From NCBI RefSeq assembly GCF_000687875.1, contig NZ_JHYG01000001.1:248001-312000 (forward strand): DNA of 64,000 nt. Direction: 5' to 3'. This document shows positions 53,343 to 62,100 of the stretch, in pieces. The DNA comes from Acidocella facilis ATCC 35904 (GTDB taxonomy: Bacteria > Pseudomonadota > Alphaproteobacteria > Acetobacterales > Acetobacteraceae). The position numbers were made by a program, and so were the translations under genes. Position 1 is the first letter of the stretch; the number at the start of each line of letters is the position of its first letter. The notes beneath the pieces are model-generated. The model was given only the letters and a program-made list of their open reading frames with translations. It did no database searches and was not told the DNA's origin.

Positions 53343-53927
53343 TTACGGGTAGAGCCGGCCGCTGCTCCAGCCATCTTCCGCCTTGCTGAAGATCAGCCGG
53401 TCATGCAGGCGGAAATCGATCCCTTGCCAGAACTCGAAATAATCCGGGCTCAGCCGCCAGCCGGACCAGAAGTCCGGGCGCGGCACGCTCTGGCCGGCGA
53501 AGCGCGCTTCCATCTCCTGCAAGCGGCTCTCGAACAGGCTGCGCGAGGCCAGCGGGCGGGATTGCTCGGAGGCCCAGGCGCCCAGCTGCGAGCCGCGCGG
53601 GCGGGTGGCGAAATACTCATCGGCCTGGGCCGGCTCGACCGGCGCGATCGCGCCTTCGATGCGGATCTGCCGCTGCAGGCTCTTCCAATGGAACAGCAGC
53701 GCCACATGCGGATTGCCCGCCATATGCTGGGCCTTGCGTGAGCCGAGATTGCCATAGAACACGAAGCCGCGCTCATCCCAGGCTTTCAGCAGCAGAATCC
53801 GCGCCGCCGGGCGGCCCTCGGGGGAGACCGTCGCCACGGTCATCGCGTTCGGATCGTTCGGTTCGGTGCGTTGCGCCTCCGCGAACCAGAGACCGAACTG
53901 GCGGAAAGGATCCTCACTCATCGTCAC
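53343..53927 (-). CDS. pdxH: pyridoxamine 5'-phosphate oxidase
   Basis: A 194-residue FMN enzyme making pyridoxal phosphate. The family strings ATVSPEGRPAARILLLKAWDERGFVFYGN, NPHVALLFHWKSLQRQIRIEG, SQLGAWASEQS and RLSPDYFEFWQG, and the C-terminal RLYP, are all present. The GTG at 53927 has AGGAG about 6 nt upstream; an ATG two codons later is the alternative. It is divergent from fabI, a common arrangement in alphaproteobacteria. Confidence 0.94.
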   Translation of the reverse strand: MTMSEDPFRQFGLWFAEAQRTEPNDPNAMTVATVSPEGRPAARILLLKAWDERGFVFYGNLGSRKAQHMAGNPHVALLFHWKSLQRQIRIEGAIAPVEPAQADEYFATRPRGSQLGAWASEQSRPLASRSLFESRLQEMEARFAGQSVPRPDFWSGWRLSPDYFEFWQGIDFRLHDRLIFSKAEDGWSSGRLYP

Positions 53928-54021
53928 TTATGCTCCTGCGCGTCTTGTGAGCCTTGATTGGCGCTGTCCTCTATGCCACCAACCGGACCCTCAGACGATA
54001 GCAGCACGGAGATGAGCCGCG

Positions 54022-54864
54022 ATGGCCGACACCGATACCGAATCCGCCCTGCCCCAGGGCACGTTGATGCAGGGCAAGCGCGGCCTGATCATGGGCGTGG
54101 CGAATAACCGCTCCATCGCCTGGGCCATCGCCCGCGCTGTTGCCGCCCAGGGCGGCGAGCTTGCTTTCACCTATATGGGCGAGGCGCTGGAGAAGCGGGT
54201 GCGCCCGCTGGCCGCCTCCGTCGGCTCCGATATCCTGATCCCCTGCGATGTCGGTGACGATGCCGCCATCGATGCCGCCTTCGAGACCTTGAAGACGAAA
54301 TGGGGCAAGATCGACTTCCTGGTGCATGCCATCGGCTTCGCGGACAAGAATTTTCTGCGCGGGCGCTATGTGGACACCCCCCGCGCGGTGTTCCAGCAGG
54401 CGCTCGATATCTCCGCCTATTCCTTCGCCGCCGTCTCCCAGCGCGCCGCCGCGATGATGCCCGATGGCGGTTCGCTGCTCACCCTCACCTATCTAGGCGG
54501 TGAGCGCTGGATGCCGCATTACAACGTGATGGGCGTGGCCAAGGCCGCGCTTGAGGCCTCGGTGCGCTACATGGCGGCGGATCTCGGCAAGGATAAGATC
54601 CGCGTCAACGCCATCTCCGCCGGGCCGATCAAGACGCTGGCGGCGTCGGGCATCGGCGATTTCAGCTATATTCTGAAATGGAACAAATATAACGCGCCGC
54701 TGCAGCGTAATGTGGAGCTGGAGGAGGTCGGCATGTCCGGCCTGTATCTGCTCTCTGATCTCGGGCGCGGCGTGACCGGCGAGACCCATCATGTCGATTG
54801 CGGCTATCATGTCGTCGGCATGAAGCACCCGGACGCGCCGGACTTCACCATCGCCAGCGAGTAA
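54022..54864 (+). CDS. fabI: enoyl-[acyl-carrier-protein] reductase (NADH)
   Basis: A 280-residue SDR completing each fatty-acid elongation cycle. The N-terminal [17 protein letters not shown] is the FabI form of the nucleotide motif. The catalytic residues Y157, Y167 and K174 keep the 10 and 7 residue spacing of E. coli FabI (Y146, Y156, K163). The C-terminal [12 protein letters not shown] is standard. aroC starts 2 bp after its stop, so the two are one operon. Confidence 0.95.
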   Translation: MADTDTESALPQGTLMQGKRGLIMGVANNRSIAWAIARAVAAQGGELAFTYMGEALEKRVRPLAASVGSDILIPCDVGDDAAIDAAFETLKTKWGKIDFLVHAIGFADKNFLRGRYVDTPRAVFQQALDISAYSFAAVSQRAAAMMPDGGSLLTLTYLGGERWMPHYNVMGVAKAALEASVRYMAADLGKDKIRVNAISAGPIKTLAASGIGDFSYILKWNKYNAPLQRNVELEEVGMSGLYLLSDLGRGVTGETHHVDCGYHVVGMKHPDAPDFTIASE

Positions 54865-54866
54865 CC

Positions 54867-55940
54867 ATGTCCTTCAACACATTCGGGCAGCTGTTTCGCG
54901 TCACCACCTGGGGCGAGAGCCATGGGCCGTCGATCGGCGCGGTGGTGGATGGCTGCCCGCCGGGGATCGAGCTTTCGGAAGCGGATATCCAGCCTTTTCT
55001 GGATCGCCGCCGCCCCGGCACCTCGCGCTTCACCACCCAGCGCCAGGAGCCGGACCAGGTGAAAATCCTCTCCGGCGTGCATGAGGGCAAAACCACCGGC
55101 ACGCCGATTTCGCTGGTGATCGAGAATACCGATCAACGCTCGAAGGATTACGCGAATATCACGGCGCGCTACCGGCCCGGCCATGCGGATGTGGCCTATG
55201 ACATGAAATACGGCCATCGCGACCCGCGCGGCGGCGGCCGCTCCTCCGCCCGCGAAACCGCGATGCGGGTGGCCGCCGGCGCCATTGCCCGCAAGGTGCT
55301 GGGCGCGGGCGTGGTGATCCGCGGCGCGATGGTGGCGATGGGCGCGCATGGCATCAACCGCGCCAACTGGGATTGGGCGCAGGTGGAGCAGAACCCGTTC
55401 TTCTGCCCGGATGCGACCGCCGCGCAGGCCTGGGAAGCCGAGCTGGATGCGGTGCGCAAGGCCGGTTCCTCCATCGGCGCGGTGCTGGAGGTCATCGCCG
55501 AGGGCGTGAAGCCGGGCCTGGGCGCGCCGCTTTACGGCAAGCTGGATGCGGACATCGCCGCGGCGCTGATGAGCATCAACGCGGTGAAGGGGGTTGAGAT
55601 CGGTGATGGCTTCGCCGCCGCCGCCTTGCGCGGCGAAGAGAATGCCGATGAGATGCGGATGAAGGAGGGGGAGATTGAGTTCTTTTCCAACCATGCCGGC
55701 GGCATCCTCGGCGGCATCGCCACCGGCCAGCCGATTCTCGCCCGATTCGCGGTGAAGCCGACCAGCTCCATCCTGATCCCCAAGCGCTCGGTAAGCGCCG
55801 ATGGCGAGGAGGTGGAGGTGATGACCAAGGGCCGGCACGACCCCTGTGTGGGCATCCGCGCCGTACCGGTGGGTGAGGCGATGCTGGCCTGCGTGCTGGC
55901 CGACCATCTGCTGCGCCATCGCGGCCAGACGGGACGCTAG
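54867..55940 (+). CDS. aroC: chorismate synthase
   Basis: A 357-residue FMN-dependent enzyme closing the shikimate pathway. All three family signatures are visible: [49 protein letters not shown] (in two parts) and [10 protein letters not shown]-like text near [18 protein letters not shown]. Length is normal. The TAG stop (55938-55940) is also the start of a palindromic repeat, as for two other genes in the window. Confidence 0.96.
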   Translation: MSFNTFGQLFRVTTWGESHGPSIGAVVDGCPPGIELSEADIQPFLDRRRPGTSRFTTQRQEPDQVKILSGVHEGKTTGTPISLVIENTDQRSKDYANITARYRPGHADVAYDMKYGHRDPRGGGRSSARETAMRVAAGAIARKVLGAGVVIRGAMVAMGAHGINRANWDWAQVEQNPFFCPDATAAQAWEAELDAVRKAGSSIGAVLEVIAEGVKPGLGAPLYGKLDADIAAALMSINAVKGVEIGDGFAAAALRGEENADEMRMKEGEIEFFSNHAGGILGGIATGQPILARFAVKPTSSILIPKRSVSADGEEVEVMTKGRHDPCVGIRAVPVGEAMLACVLADHLLRHRGQTGR

Positions 55941-56141
55941 AGCGCGCTGACCGTAGACGGTCAGCGCGCTCTAGCGCGTATTCCGTTCACGCTGGTGTAC
56001 GGAATACGCTCTAGCTTTTTGTTCGAGCGAGCAACTTTATCCGATCAAACGAGTCCGTTTGATCGGATGTTGCTCTAGCTCTTTGTTTTGGCGAGCAACT
56101 TTATGACCCTGACTGAGTCCAGTCAGGATCATGTTGCTCTA
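55937..56141. repeat. family 1 palindromic elements, four units in a row
   Basis: Unit 1 is a perfect 18-bp stem, CTAGAGCGCGCTGACCGT/ACGGTCAGCGCGCTCTAG (55937-55954 and 55957-55974). Unit 2 has CGTATTCCGT/ACGGAATACG (55977-55986 and 55999-56008). Unit 3 (56028-56078) is the exact reverse complement of 9690-9740. Unit 4 has outer GAGCAAC/GTTGCTC (56093-56099, 56133-56139) and inner ATGACCCTGACT/AGTCAGGATCAT (56103-56114, 56121-56132). The aroC stop codon is the TAG of unit 1. The rest of the gap to 56198 holds nothing else I can see. Confidence 0.92.
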
Positions 56142-56198
56142 AACCGCCCGGCGGGTGGGCTTAAAACGCTGTTAAGCGTCGGGTCTTAAGAGCTTCTT

Positions 56199-57149
56199 AT
56201 GACCCGTTCGCCGTTTTTTCCTCCCGCCGGCGCGCGTCTGGCGCCGACCTCCTGGCTTGCCGTCGGCGCCACGCTCGCGGATTTCGCCTTCGAGACCGAT
56301 CCGCTCGGCCGCTTCACCGCCTTTGGCCCCGGCCGCGCTTTGGGCCGCCCCACGGCGGCGCTGATGGGGCAGGAATTCACCATATTGCTGGCTGGCGGCA
56401 ACCAGGAAGAGGCGGCGGTGAGCGCCAACGAGCTACGCTCGATCATCACCACCATCTGCGTGGAATGTGTCGCCTGGCATGGGCGGCTGCGCCTGGCCGG
56501 ACCGGACGGCGCCCTGCGGCTCTACCGGCTCTCGCTGGCGCCGCGCCGGGAGGGCAGCGAGATCGCCGGCACTTACGGGCTGCTGTTCGATCTGGAAACG
56601 CCCGACCTGGTGTTGCCGGACCGCCATGCCGAACGCGCCGCGCGCCCCGGCTTCAGCCCGGGCACGATGCTGGATGTGGAAACCGGGCTGTGGAGCCGCG
56701 CCACCTTCGCCACCGAAATCACCCGGCGGCTGGACCGGCTCGATGTCGAGGAGCAACCGGGCACGCTGCTTTATATCGGCTTCGGCCCGTTGAATGCGAA
56801 GCTGCGGCCGGCGGTGGCGTTGCGCCTCGCCGAGGAGCTGCGCGACATCATGCGCCCGACAGACCTGCTGGGCCGGGTGGGGGACCTGGTCATCGGGCTG
56901 TGGTGTGATGGGATGGACCATCTCACCGGCGGCGAACGGGCGGCGAAATTCTGCACGACCTTGCCGGCTTTGCTGCCAGAGCGGACAGTGTTGAATGTAG
57001 GGGTGGTGCCGCGCTGGCCGGGCAGAGGCGAGGATGCGGAAACCGTGATGGAACATGCGGCCATGATGCTGCGCCAGCTGCAGAATGAAGACGCCCCCGC
57101 GCCCGGCGCTCCCAGCCCGCCGCTCTGGCGGGTCTGGCAGAGCGATTAG
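56199..57149 (+). CDS. PAS domain protein with degenerate GGDEF domain
   Basis: A 316-residue cytoplasmic protein. Residues about 25-140 look like a PAS sensor (LADFAFETDPLGRFTAFGPG, then GALRLYRLSLAPRREGSE). From about 160 a GGDEF-type fold follows (LDVETGLWSRATFATEITRRLDRLD, LRPTDLLGRVGDLVIGLW). The GGDEF signature is replaced by RVGDL, so it cannot make cyclic di-GMP. It may bind GTP or act as a regulatory partner. Its 3' end precedes a tandem repeat. Codon use is typical of the genome. Confidence 0.72.
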   Translation: MTRSPFFPPAGARLAPTSWLAVGATLADFAFETDPLGRFTAFGPGRALGRPTAALMGQEFTILLAGGNQEEAAVSANELRSIITTICVECVAWHGRLRLAGPDGALRLYRLSLAPRREGSEIAGTYGLLFDLETPDLVLPDRHAERAARPGFSPGTMLDVETGLWSRATFATEITRRLDRLDVEEQPGTLLYIGFGPLNAKLRPAVALRLAEELRDIMRPTDLLGRVGDLVIGLWCDGMDHLTGGERAAKFCTTLPALLPERTVLNVGVVPRWPGRGEDAETVMEHAAMMLRQLQNEDAPAPGAPSPPLWRVWQSD

Positions 57150-57210
57150 GCGCCTACCCAGACCGAACGCCCAGGCAGGACGAGCCGCGGACAGGCAACA
57201 GGGTGGGCAC

Positions 57211-57280
57211 CAAGACTGGCAACAAGACTGGCAACAAGACTGGCAACAAGACTGGCAACAAGACTGGCAACAAGACTGGC
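57211..57280. repeat. 12-bp tandem repeat, nearly six copies
   Basis: CAAGACTGGCAA is repeated head to tail from 57211, with the sixth copy cut short at 57280. The copies are identical. The array sits between the PAS/GGDEF stop and a small secreted-protein gene. The unit is a multiple of three, so both strands stay open across it, but I see no good start for either reading. Confidence 0.9.
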
Positions 57281-57363
57281 GCGCGTTCCAGCTGCGTGCA
57301 AATCGGCTTGCCGCCCTGCAAGCCTGGCGCAATGATGGGGCTACGACCACGGAGCCCGCTCAG

Positions 57364-57699
57364 TTGAAAATTCTGCCCACCGCCCTTCTGGCCTGCCTCG
57401 CCGCCTGCCCGGCCCTGGCGCGCCCGCTGCCCAACCCACCGCCTTCGGGAATCACCGTGCATCTGTTCGGCCCGGGTTCCATCGGCTCTCAAATCCTGCC
57501 GGATGGCAGCACCAAGACGGGCGGCGCAAAACCCGCCGGCGGCGGCCCGGAGGCGGCACCCGTTTCGCAGGCGCGGCCAGAACCGACATGGGGCCAGATC
57601 GCGCACGAAATGTTCGTCACTGGCGATCCGGCGCAGGAAGCAGAGCCGCGCTTTGCCACCGGACGCGCCGGGCAGCATGCCGGCCAGCTGAACCAATAG
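57364..57699 (+). CDS. small secreted protein of unknown function
   Basis: A 111-residue protein starting at TTG 57364, with GGAG about 10 nt upstream. It begins with a clear signal peptide (LKILPTALLACLAACPALA) and continues as a Pro/Gly-rich chain (RPLPNPPPSGITVHLFGPGS), with a short C-terminal region EPTWGQIAHEMFVTG. An upstream extension of the same frame would cover the tandem repeat and overlap the previous gene, which is unlikely. I do not recognise a family. Confidence 0.45.
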   Translation: MKILPTALLACLAACPALARPLPNPPPSGITVHLFGPGSIGSQILPDGSTKTGGAKPAGGGPEAAPVSQARPEPTWGQIAHEMFVTGDPAQEAEPRFATGRAGQHAGQLNQ

Positions 57700-57742
57700 A
57701 GCATCGGACTTTTGTCTCGGCCCGCAATTCCTTGCAGTTGAG

Positions 57743-57835
57743 AAAAATGTTTTGGGGGCAGCTCTTTTAAAAAGAGCGGCGAAGCGATGTGGGGGCTTTT
57801 TGTAAAAAGCCCCCACGCCCCGAAAAACTTTTATA
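57743..57835. repeat. family 2 hairpin element, copy 5
   Basis: A left arm like ATGTTTTGGGGGC is followed by a small hairpin GCTCTTTT/AAAGAGC (from 57761) and then GTGGGGGCTTTTT (57789-57801), a GT loop and AAAAAGCCCCCAC (57804-57816). The right end CCCCGAAAAACTTTTATAAC matches copy 2. It lies between convergent genes, about 30 bp past the stop of the EF-hand-like gene. Confidence 0.82.
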
Positions 57836-57866
57836 ACTTTTTCAGATGCTTACCTTCAAATTACCT

Positions 57867-58277
57867 CTAGCTGTCCCGGGCGCGCAGCTTGGCCGCGTCG
57901 TCCTGCAGATGCTTGGCCATCTCATCCATGTGCCAGGCTTCGATGTCGTAGAAGGTGACATAGCCGCGCTTGGCGGTGTCGATCTGGCTAAAATGATCGA
58001 CCACCGGCTTGAAATTGGCGGCCTTGGCCTGGGCCAGGGTCAGATGGCCGTCATGGCTGGTATTGGCCGCATAGAAATCCGTCAGGAAACGCTGCGGGCC
58101 CATCCGGTGATGGTGCCAGGGGCCGTTATGCGGGCCCATCGGGCCGGGGCCCATACCCCCCATCCCATCCCCCATCCCCGGCGGGGGCGGCGGCGGGTTG
58201 GCGCCGTTATCGGCGGCTTGCGCAAAAGCGAGGCCAGGTGCCAGCGCCAGCAAAGAGGCAAAAAGAATACGACGCAT
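57867..58277 (-). CDS. periplasmic EF-hand-like protein
   Basis: A 136-residue exported protein. The signal peptide is RRILFASLLALAPGLAFAQA. A Pro/Gly/Met/His-rich segment follows (PPPPPPGMGDGMGGMGPGP, then HNGPWHHHRMG), and two EF-hand-like loops end the protein (AANTSHDGHLTLAQA and SQIDTAKRGYVTFYDIE). The first loop lacks the usual leading Asp, so calcium binding is doubtful. The Met/His-rich part might bind copper or nickel. GGAG 5-6 nt before the ATG at 58277 decides the start over longer frames. Confidence 0.65.
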   Translation of the reverse strand: MRRILFASLLALAPGLAFAQAADNGANPPPPPPGMGDGMGGMGPGPMGPHNGPWHHHRMGPQRFLTDFYAANTSHDGHLTLAQAKAANFKPVVDHFSQIDTAKRGYVTFYDIEAWHMDEMAKHLQDDAAKLRARDS

Positions 58278-58353
58278 CGGATACTCCATGGAAAACTGTC
58301 GATGCGCTCTTTCTAAAGCCAGCGTGTAACAGCCGCGTCTCGTCCTTGTGACC

Positions 58354-58380
58354 AAAAAAAACGGCGCCCGAAGGCGCCGT
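58354..58380 (-). terminator. rho-independent terminator of rpsD
   Basis: On the minus strand ACGGCGCC, a TTCG tetraloop and GGCGCCGT are followed by a run of seven or more T (stem 58361-58368 and 58373-58380; T run at 58354-58360). It begins about 20 bp past the rpsD stop. This is a textbook terminator and differs from the dispersed repeats. Confidence 0.9.
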
Positions 58381-58400
58381 TTTCCTGGAAGATCCAGATC

Positions 58401-59015
58401 TTAGCGGGAGTAGAACTCGACCACCAGATGCGGTTCCATCTGCACCGGGAAGGGCACATCGGCCAGCTTCGGGGCGCGCAGGAAGCGGCCCTTCATGGCG
58501 CGGTGATCCACCTCGACATATTCCGGCACGTCGCGCTCGCCGCTCTGCGCGGCATCGAGCACCACGGCCAGCTGCTTGGACTTTTCGCGGACTTCGATCA
58601 CGTCCTCATCCTTTACCTGGTAGGAGGGGATGTTGACGCGCTGGCCGTTGACGGTGACGTGACCATGGGAGACGAACTGACGGGCCGCGAACGGGGTGAT
58701 CGCGAATTTGAGGCGGTAGATGACCGCATCCAGGCGGCGCTCCAGCAGCTCGATCAGGTTCTCGGAGGTGTCGCCCTTACGGCGCACGGCCTCTTCATAA
58801 TACTTGTAGAAAGCCTTCTCGGAGATATTGCCGTAATAGCCCTTGAGCTTCTGCTTGGCCATCAACTGCACGCCGAAGTCGGACGGCTTCTTGCGGCGCT
58901 GGCCATGCTGGCCCGGGCCGTATTCGCGCTTGTTCACCGGGGACTTCGCACGGCCCCACAGATTCACGCCGAGACGGCGATTGATTTTATATTTGCTTTC
59001 AGTGCGCTTGGTCAT
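58401..59015 (-). CDS. rpsD: 30S ribosomal protein S4
   Basis: A 204-residue S4 protein that nucleates 30S assembly. It begins with the family's [20 protein letters not shown] and [21 protein letters not shown], has the S4 RNA-binding domain ([15 protein letters not shown], then [23 protein letters not shown]) and ends IVEFYSR-like (LVVEFYSR). It stands alone with its own terminator, as usual in alphaproteobacteria. AAGAAGGG lies upstream of the ATG. Confidence 0.97.
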   Translation of the reverse strand: MTKRTESKYKINRRLGVNLWGRAKSPVNKREYGPGQHGQRRKKPSDFGVQLMAKQKLKGYYGNISEKAFYKYYEEAVRRKGDTSENLIELLERRLDAVIYRLKFAITPFAARQFVSHGHVTVNGQRVNIPSYQVKDEDVIEVREKSKQLAVVLDAAQSGERDVPEYVEVDHRAMKGRFLRAPKLADVPFPVQMEPHLVVEFYSR

Positions 59016-59144
59016 GGCGCAGGTACCCTTCTTGTTAAAACCGCCAGTAGTCTCTTCCGTTCAGCCACAATATCCTGTGGGCAAAACAGAGAGCGGGCGC
59101 GAGCGACCACCGCTCGTCCACGTTCCCGGCAACGAGGCGCGCGT

Positions 59145-62100
59145 CTATCCTGTTGCGCCGGGGGCGTCAATGGCCGGGTGCGGCCAAAATCCTGGAGGGC
59201 TGCCCTGCGCGCGCTGCCAGCTTTGCGGCAAGGCGGCGATGGCCAGCGCCCAGTGCCGGCGCGGCCGGGGGCTGAGCAAGGTGGCGCGGCTGCCCATCCA
59301 GTCCCCGATATCACCCGGCGCGCGCGCCAGCCAGCCCGCGCCCAGCCGCAGCCCTGGCGTATCCCCCAAGCAAAGCCCGAGCGCGCGCCGATCCTCCGAA
59401 TCCGGGTCGGTCTCCGCCGGGGCGCAGGCGGGGGCGAGCAGGATCAGCTCGCGCGCCGGCTGCGCCAGGCTGAACCGGGCCTGGCGCCAGCCATCGGGGC
59501 CGGAAAAGCGGGGCAGCACATCCTGCCCCGCCGCCATGGCGCGCAGCCGGGGCAGGAAGCCGGGGGTGAAGCCGGAATGCAGCGCCTGCTCGTGCAGCAT
59601 CCGGCGGATGGCGGCCAGACGCGGCCCGCCGCTCACGGTGGCGGCGAAGGGGCGGCGCGCCGGGCTGCGCCGCCCCAGCTCATGGCTCAGCCAGTCCCGG
59701 TTGCCGTCGCAGAAATAGGATTCGCAGGCCAGCCCCTCGGCCAGCAGCGCGTCATGGCGGTCCAGCTCCAGATGGTAATAGGTGATGGCCGGCATCGCCG
59801 TATCGCGCAGGATGGTGGCGCCGTTGACCAGACATGAGGCCGGCACCAGCACCCCCTCGACATGGACGCCATGCGAGGGCGAGAGCCGCACCGGCCGGGC
59901 CGGCTTGCCAGGGCCGAAGGCGCCGGGGCGGATCAGCACCGGGCGGGCCTCCTGGCCGGGGCCATAATTCAGGTCCAGCACGCTCCAGCCCAGCCAGCGC
60001 ACCGGCCTTCGCTCGCCACGGGCGGTGATCACCGGATCGCCCGGGCGCAGCGCCTCGATCGGGCGATAGCCGTGCGGGGTGAGGATGCCGGTGCCGCGGG
60101 CGAAGCAGGGCAGCTCGCCGCCCAGCGTAAGCAACGCCCCGCCGCTGCCATCCGCGATCACGCTCACCGCCGGCAGCGCCCCGGCGGCGGTGCCCAGCGT
60201 GAAGGCGGCGGTGAGGCTGCCCTGGGCGTTGCGGACATCGATGGTGTTGCCCCCCAGCCCGACCAGAGACGGGGCGACGCCGACCAGATCCACCGCATCG
60301 AAGCTGGACATGTTGGCGATGCCCGGCATCCCGGCGGCTACATTATCCAGGACCAGCAGGCTGGAGGTGCCGGTGAAGCTGATTGGCGTGGTGGCCAGAT
60401 CGGCGCTGTTCAGCTCCAGCGTCGCCTGGCTGCCGATCTCGACCACGCCGCCGCCGATCAGGCTGCCCCCGGCCAGCAGCAGAGCCCCGCCCTGGACGGC
60501 GAACGTGCCAGTATCGATGAAGGTGCCGGCATCGATGACGCCATAACCCGCCAGCGTGCCGGCGAGGCTGAGCGTGCCCGCCTGCACCCAGCCATCATTG
60601 AGCTGCGCATTGGACAGGCTCATCGCCCCGGTGGCGGCAAGCGTCCCGGCGAGGCTGAGCTGGCCGGCAGTTTCCACCAGGCTGGCCGCCTGCAGGCTGG
60701 TGCCCACCCCCAGGCTGACAAGGCCGCCGCTGAGACTGGCGGTGCCGGCGATATTCATTACCGCCGTGCCGCCCAGTGTCAGCCCGCCCGCACCGGCATA
60801 ATTCGCCGCATCCAGCAGCGCGCCGCCGGCCAGGGTGACACCGCCGCGATTGCTGAGGCTGCCCAGGGACAAGGTCGCCGCACCGGTGGCCTCCAGCACG
60901 CCGCCGCTGCCCAGAGTCAGGCTGCCCGCCGCCAGATCGCCGGAGGCGTAGAGAGTGGCGTTGCCCGCGACGCCCACCAGCGCCGCGCCGCCAATGCTCA
61001 TCGTCCCCAGCACGGCCAGGCTGCCCGCCCCGGCGCCGGAGGCGGCCATGGTCAGCGTGCCGGCCAGGCTGACCGCCTGGCTCAGCACCTCCAGCGCCCC
61101 TGCCCCGCCGGCATCGCCCAGCGTGGCATTGCCGGCCATCGCCACCTGCGCGGCGGCGCCGAAGATCGCCAGCCCGCCATGGTCCACCTCCAGCGCGGTG
61201 CCGGAATAGCCGCTGGCCTGGAACGGGTCCTCGAAATCCACCGCGCCGGTGATCAGCGCCCCGCCCAGCGCATGCGCCACATGATCGGTATAGAGCCCGC
61301 CACTATTGCCGAAGGAGACGAATTCGCCGGTGGTCAGCCCCAGGCCGGAATAGCCATCCACGGTGCCGGTGCTGCCTTTGCCAATCCCTTCATAATCGAT
61401 CAGCCCAGAGAGGATGCCCGACCCGCTGCTGATGGTGAGCACATCCAGCGCCCCGGTGCCGGTATAAAGCAGGGAGGCCAGCTGCGCGTTCATCAGCTGC
61501 AGATTGATCGCGCTCAGCGTCAGCGCGCTGCCCACGCTGTCCCCGACGCTGAGGCTGCCATGGGCGGTGGTCAGGGTCAGGGAGAGCGCCTGGGTCGTCG
61601 GTGCCGCCAAGGCCAGGCTGAGCCCGAGCAATGGCTGGCTCACCCCGGCGCTGGCGGCGAACAGCCCGCCATTGCTGATCGTCGCCAGGCTGGAATGTAG
61701 CACCACCTCCGGGTCCCCGGCGGAATCGAAGCTGGTGGCGGGAAACAGCCCGGCGGGGATATTGGCGGCAATCGTATAGCTGTCGGTGACGCCGTTGCTG
61801 TCCACCCCGGTGACGACGAAGCTGGAGGTGCCGGCGAGGGTGTTCACATCCTTCACCGTCAGCCCGGTGAGGCCGGGGAAGATCAACGCGTCGCCGACCG
61901 CGAAGCCGGTGACGGTGCCGGAGAAATCCTGCGGCCCGGTGATCACGAAGGCGCCGCCGCTGCCGCCCAGCGTACCGGCAAAGCCGCCGCCGATCGTCGC
62001 CACACCCGGCCCGCCAAAGGCCAAAGTCACGCCGCTGGCGATGGTCAGCGGGGTGGTGTTGAAAATTCCGAAGAGCGGGGTTTGCGGGCCGAGCACCATG

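Noticed and set aside
57085-57699. A protein with QDWQ tandem repeats fused to the small secreted protein
   Set aside because: It would overlap the PAS/GGDEF gene, lacks a ribosome site and would bury the signal peptide. The repeats are more likely untranslated.
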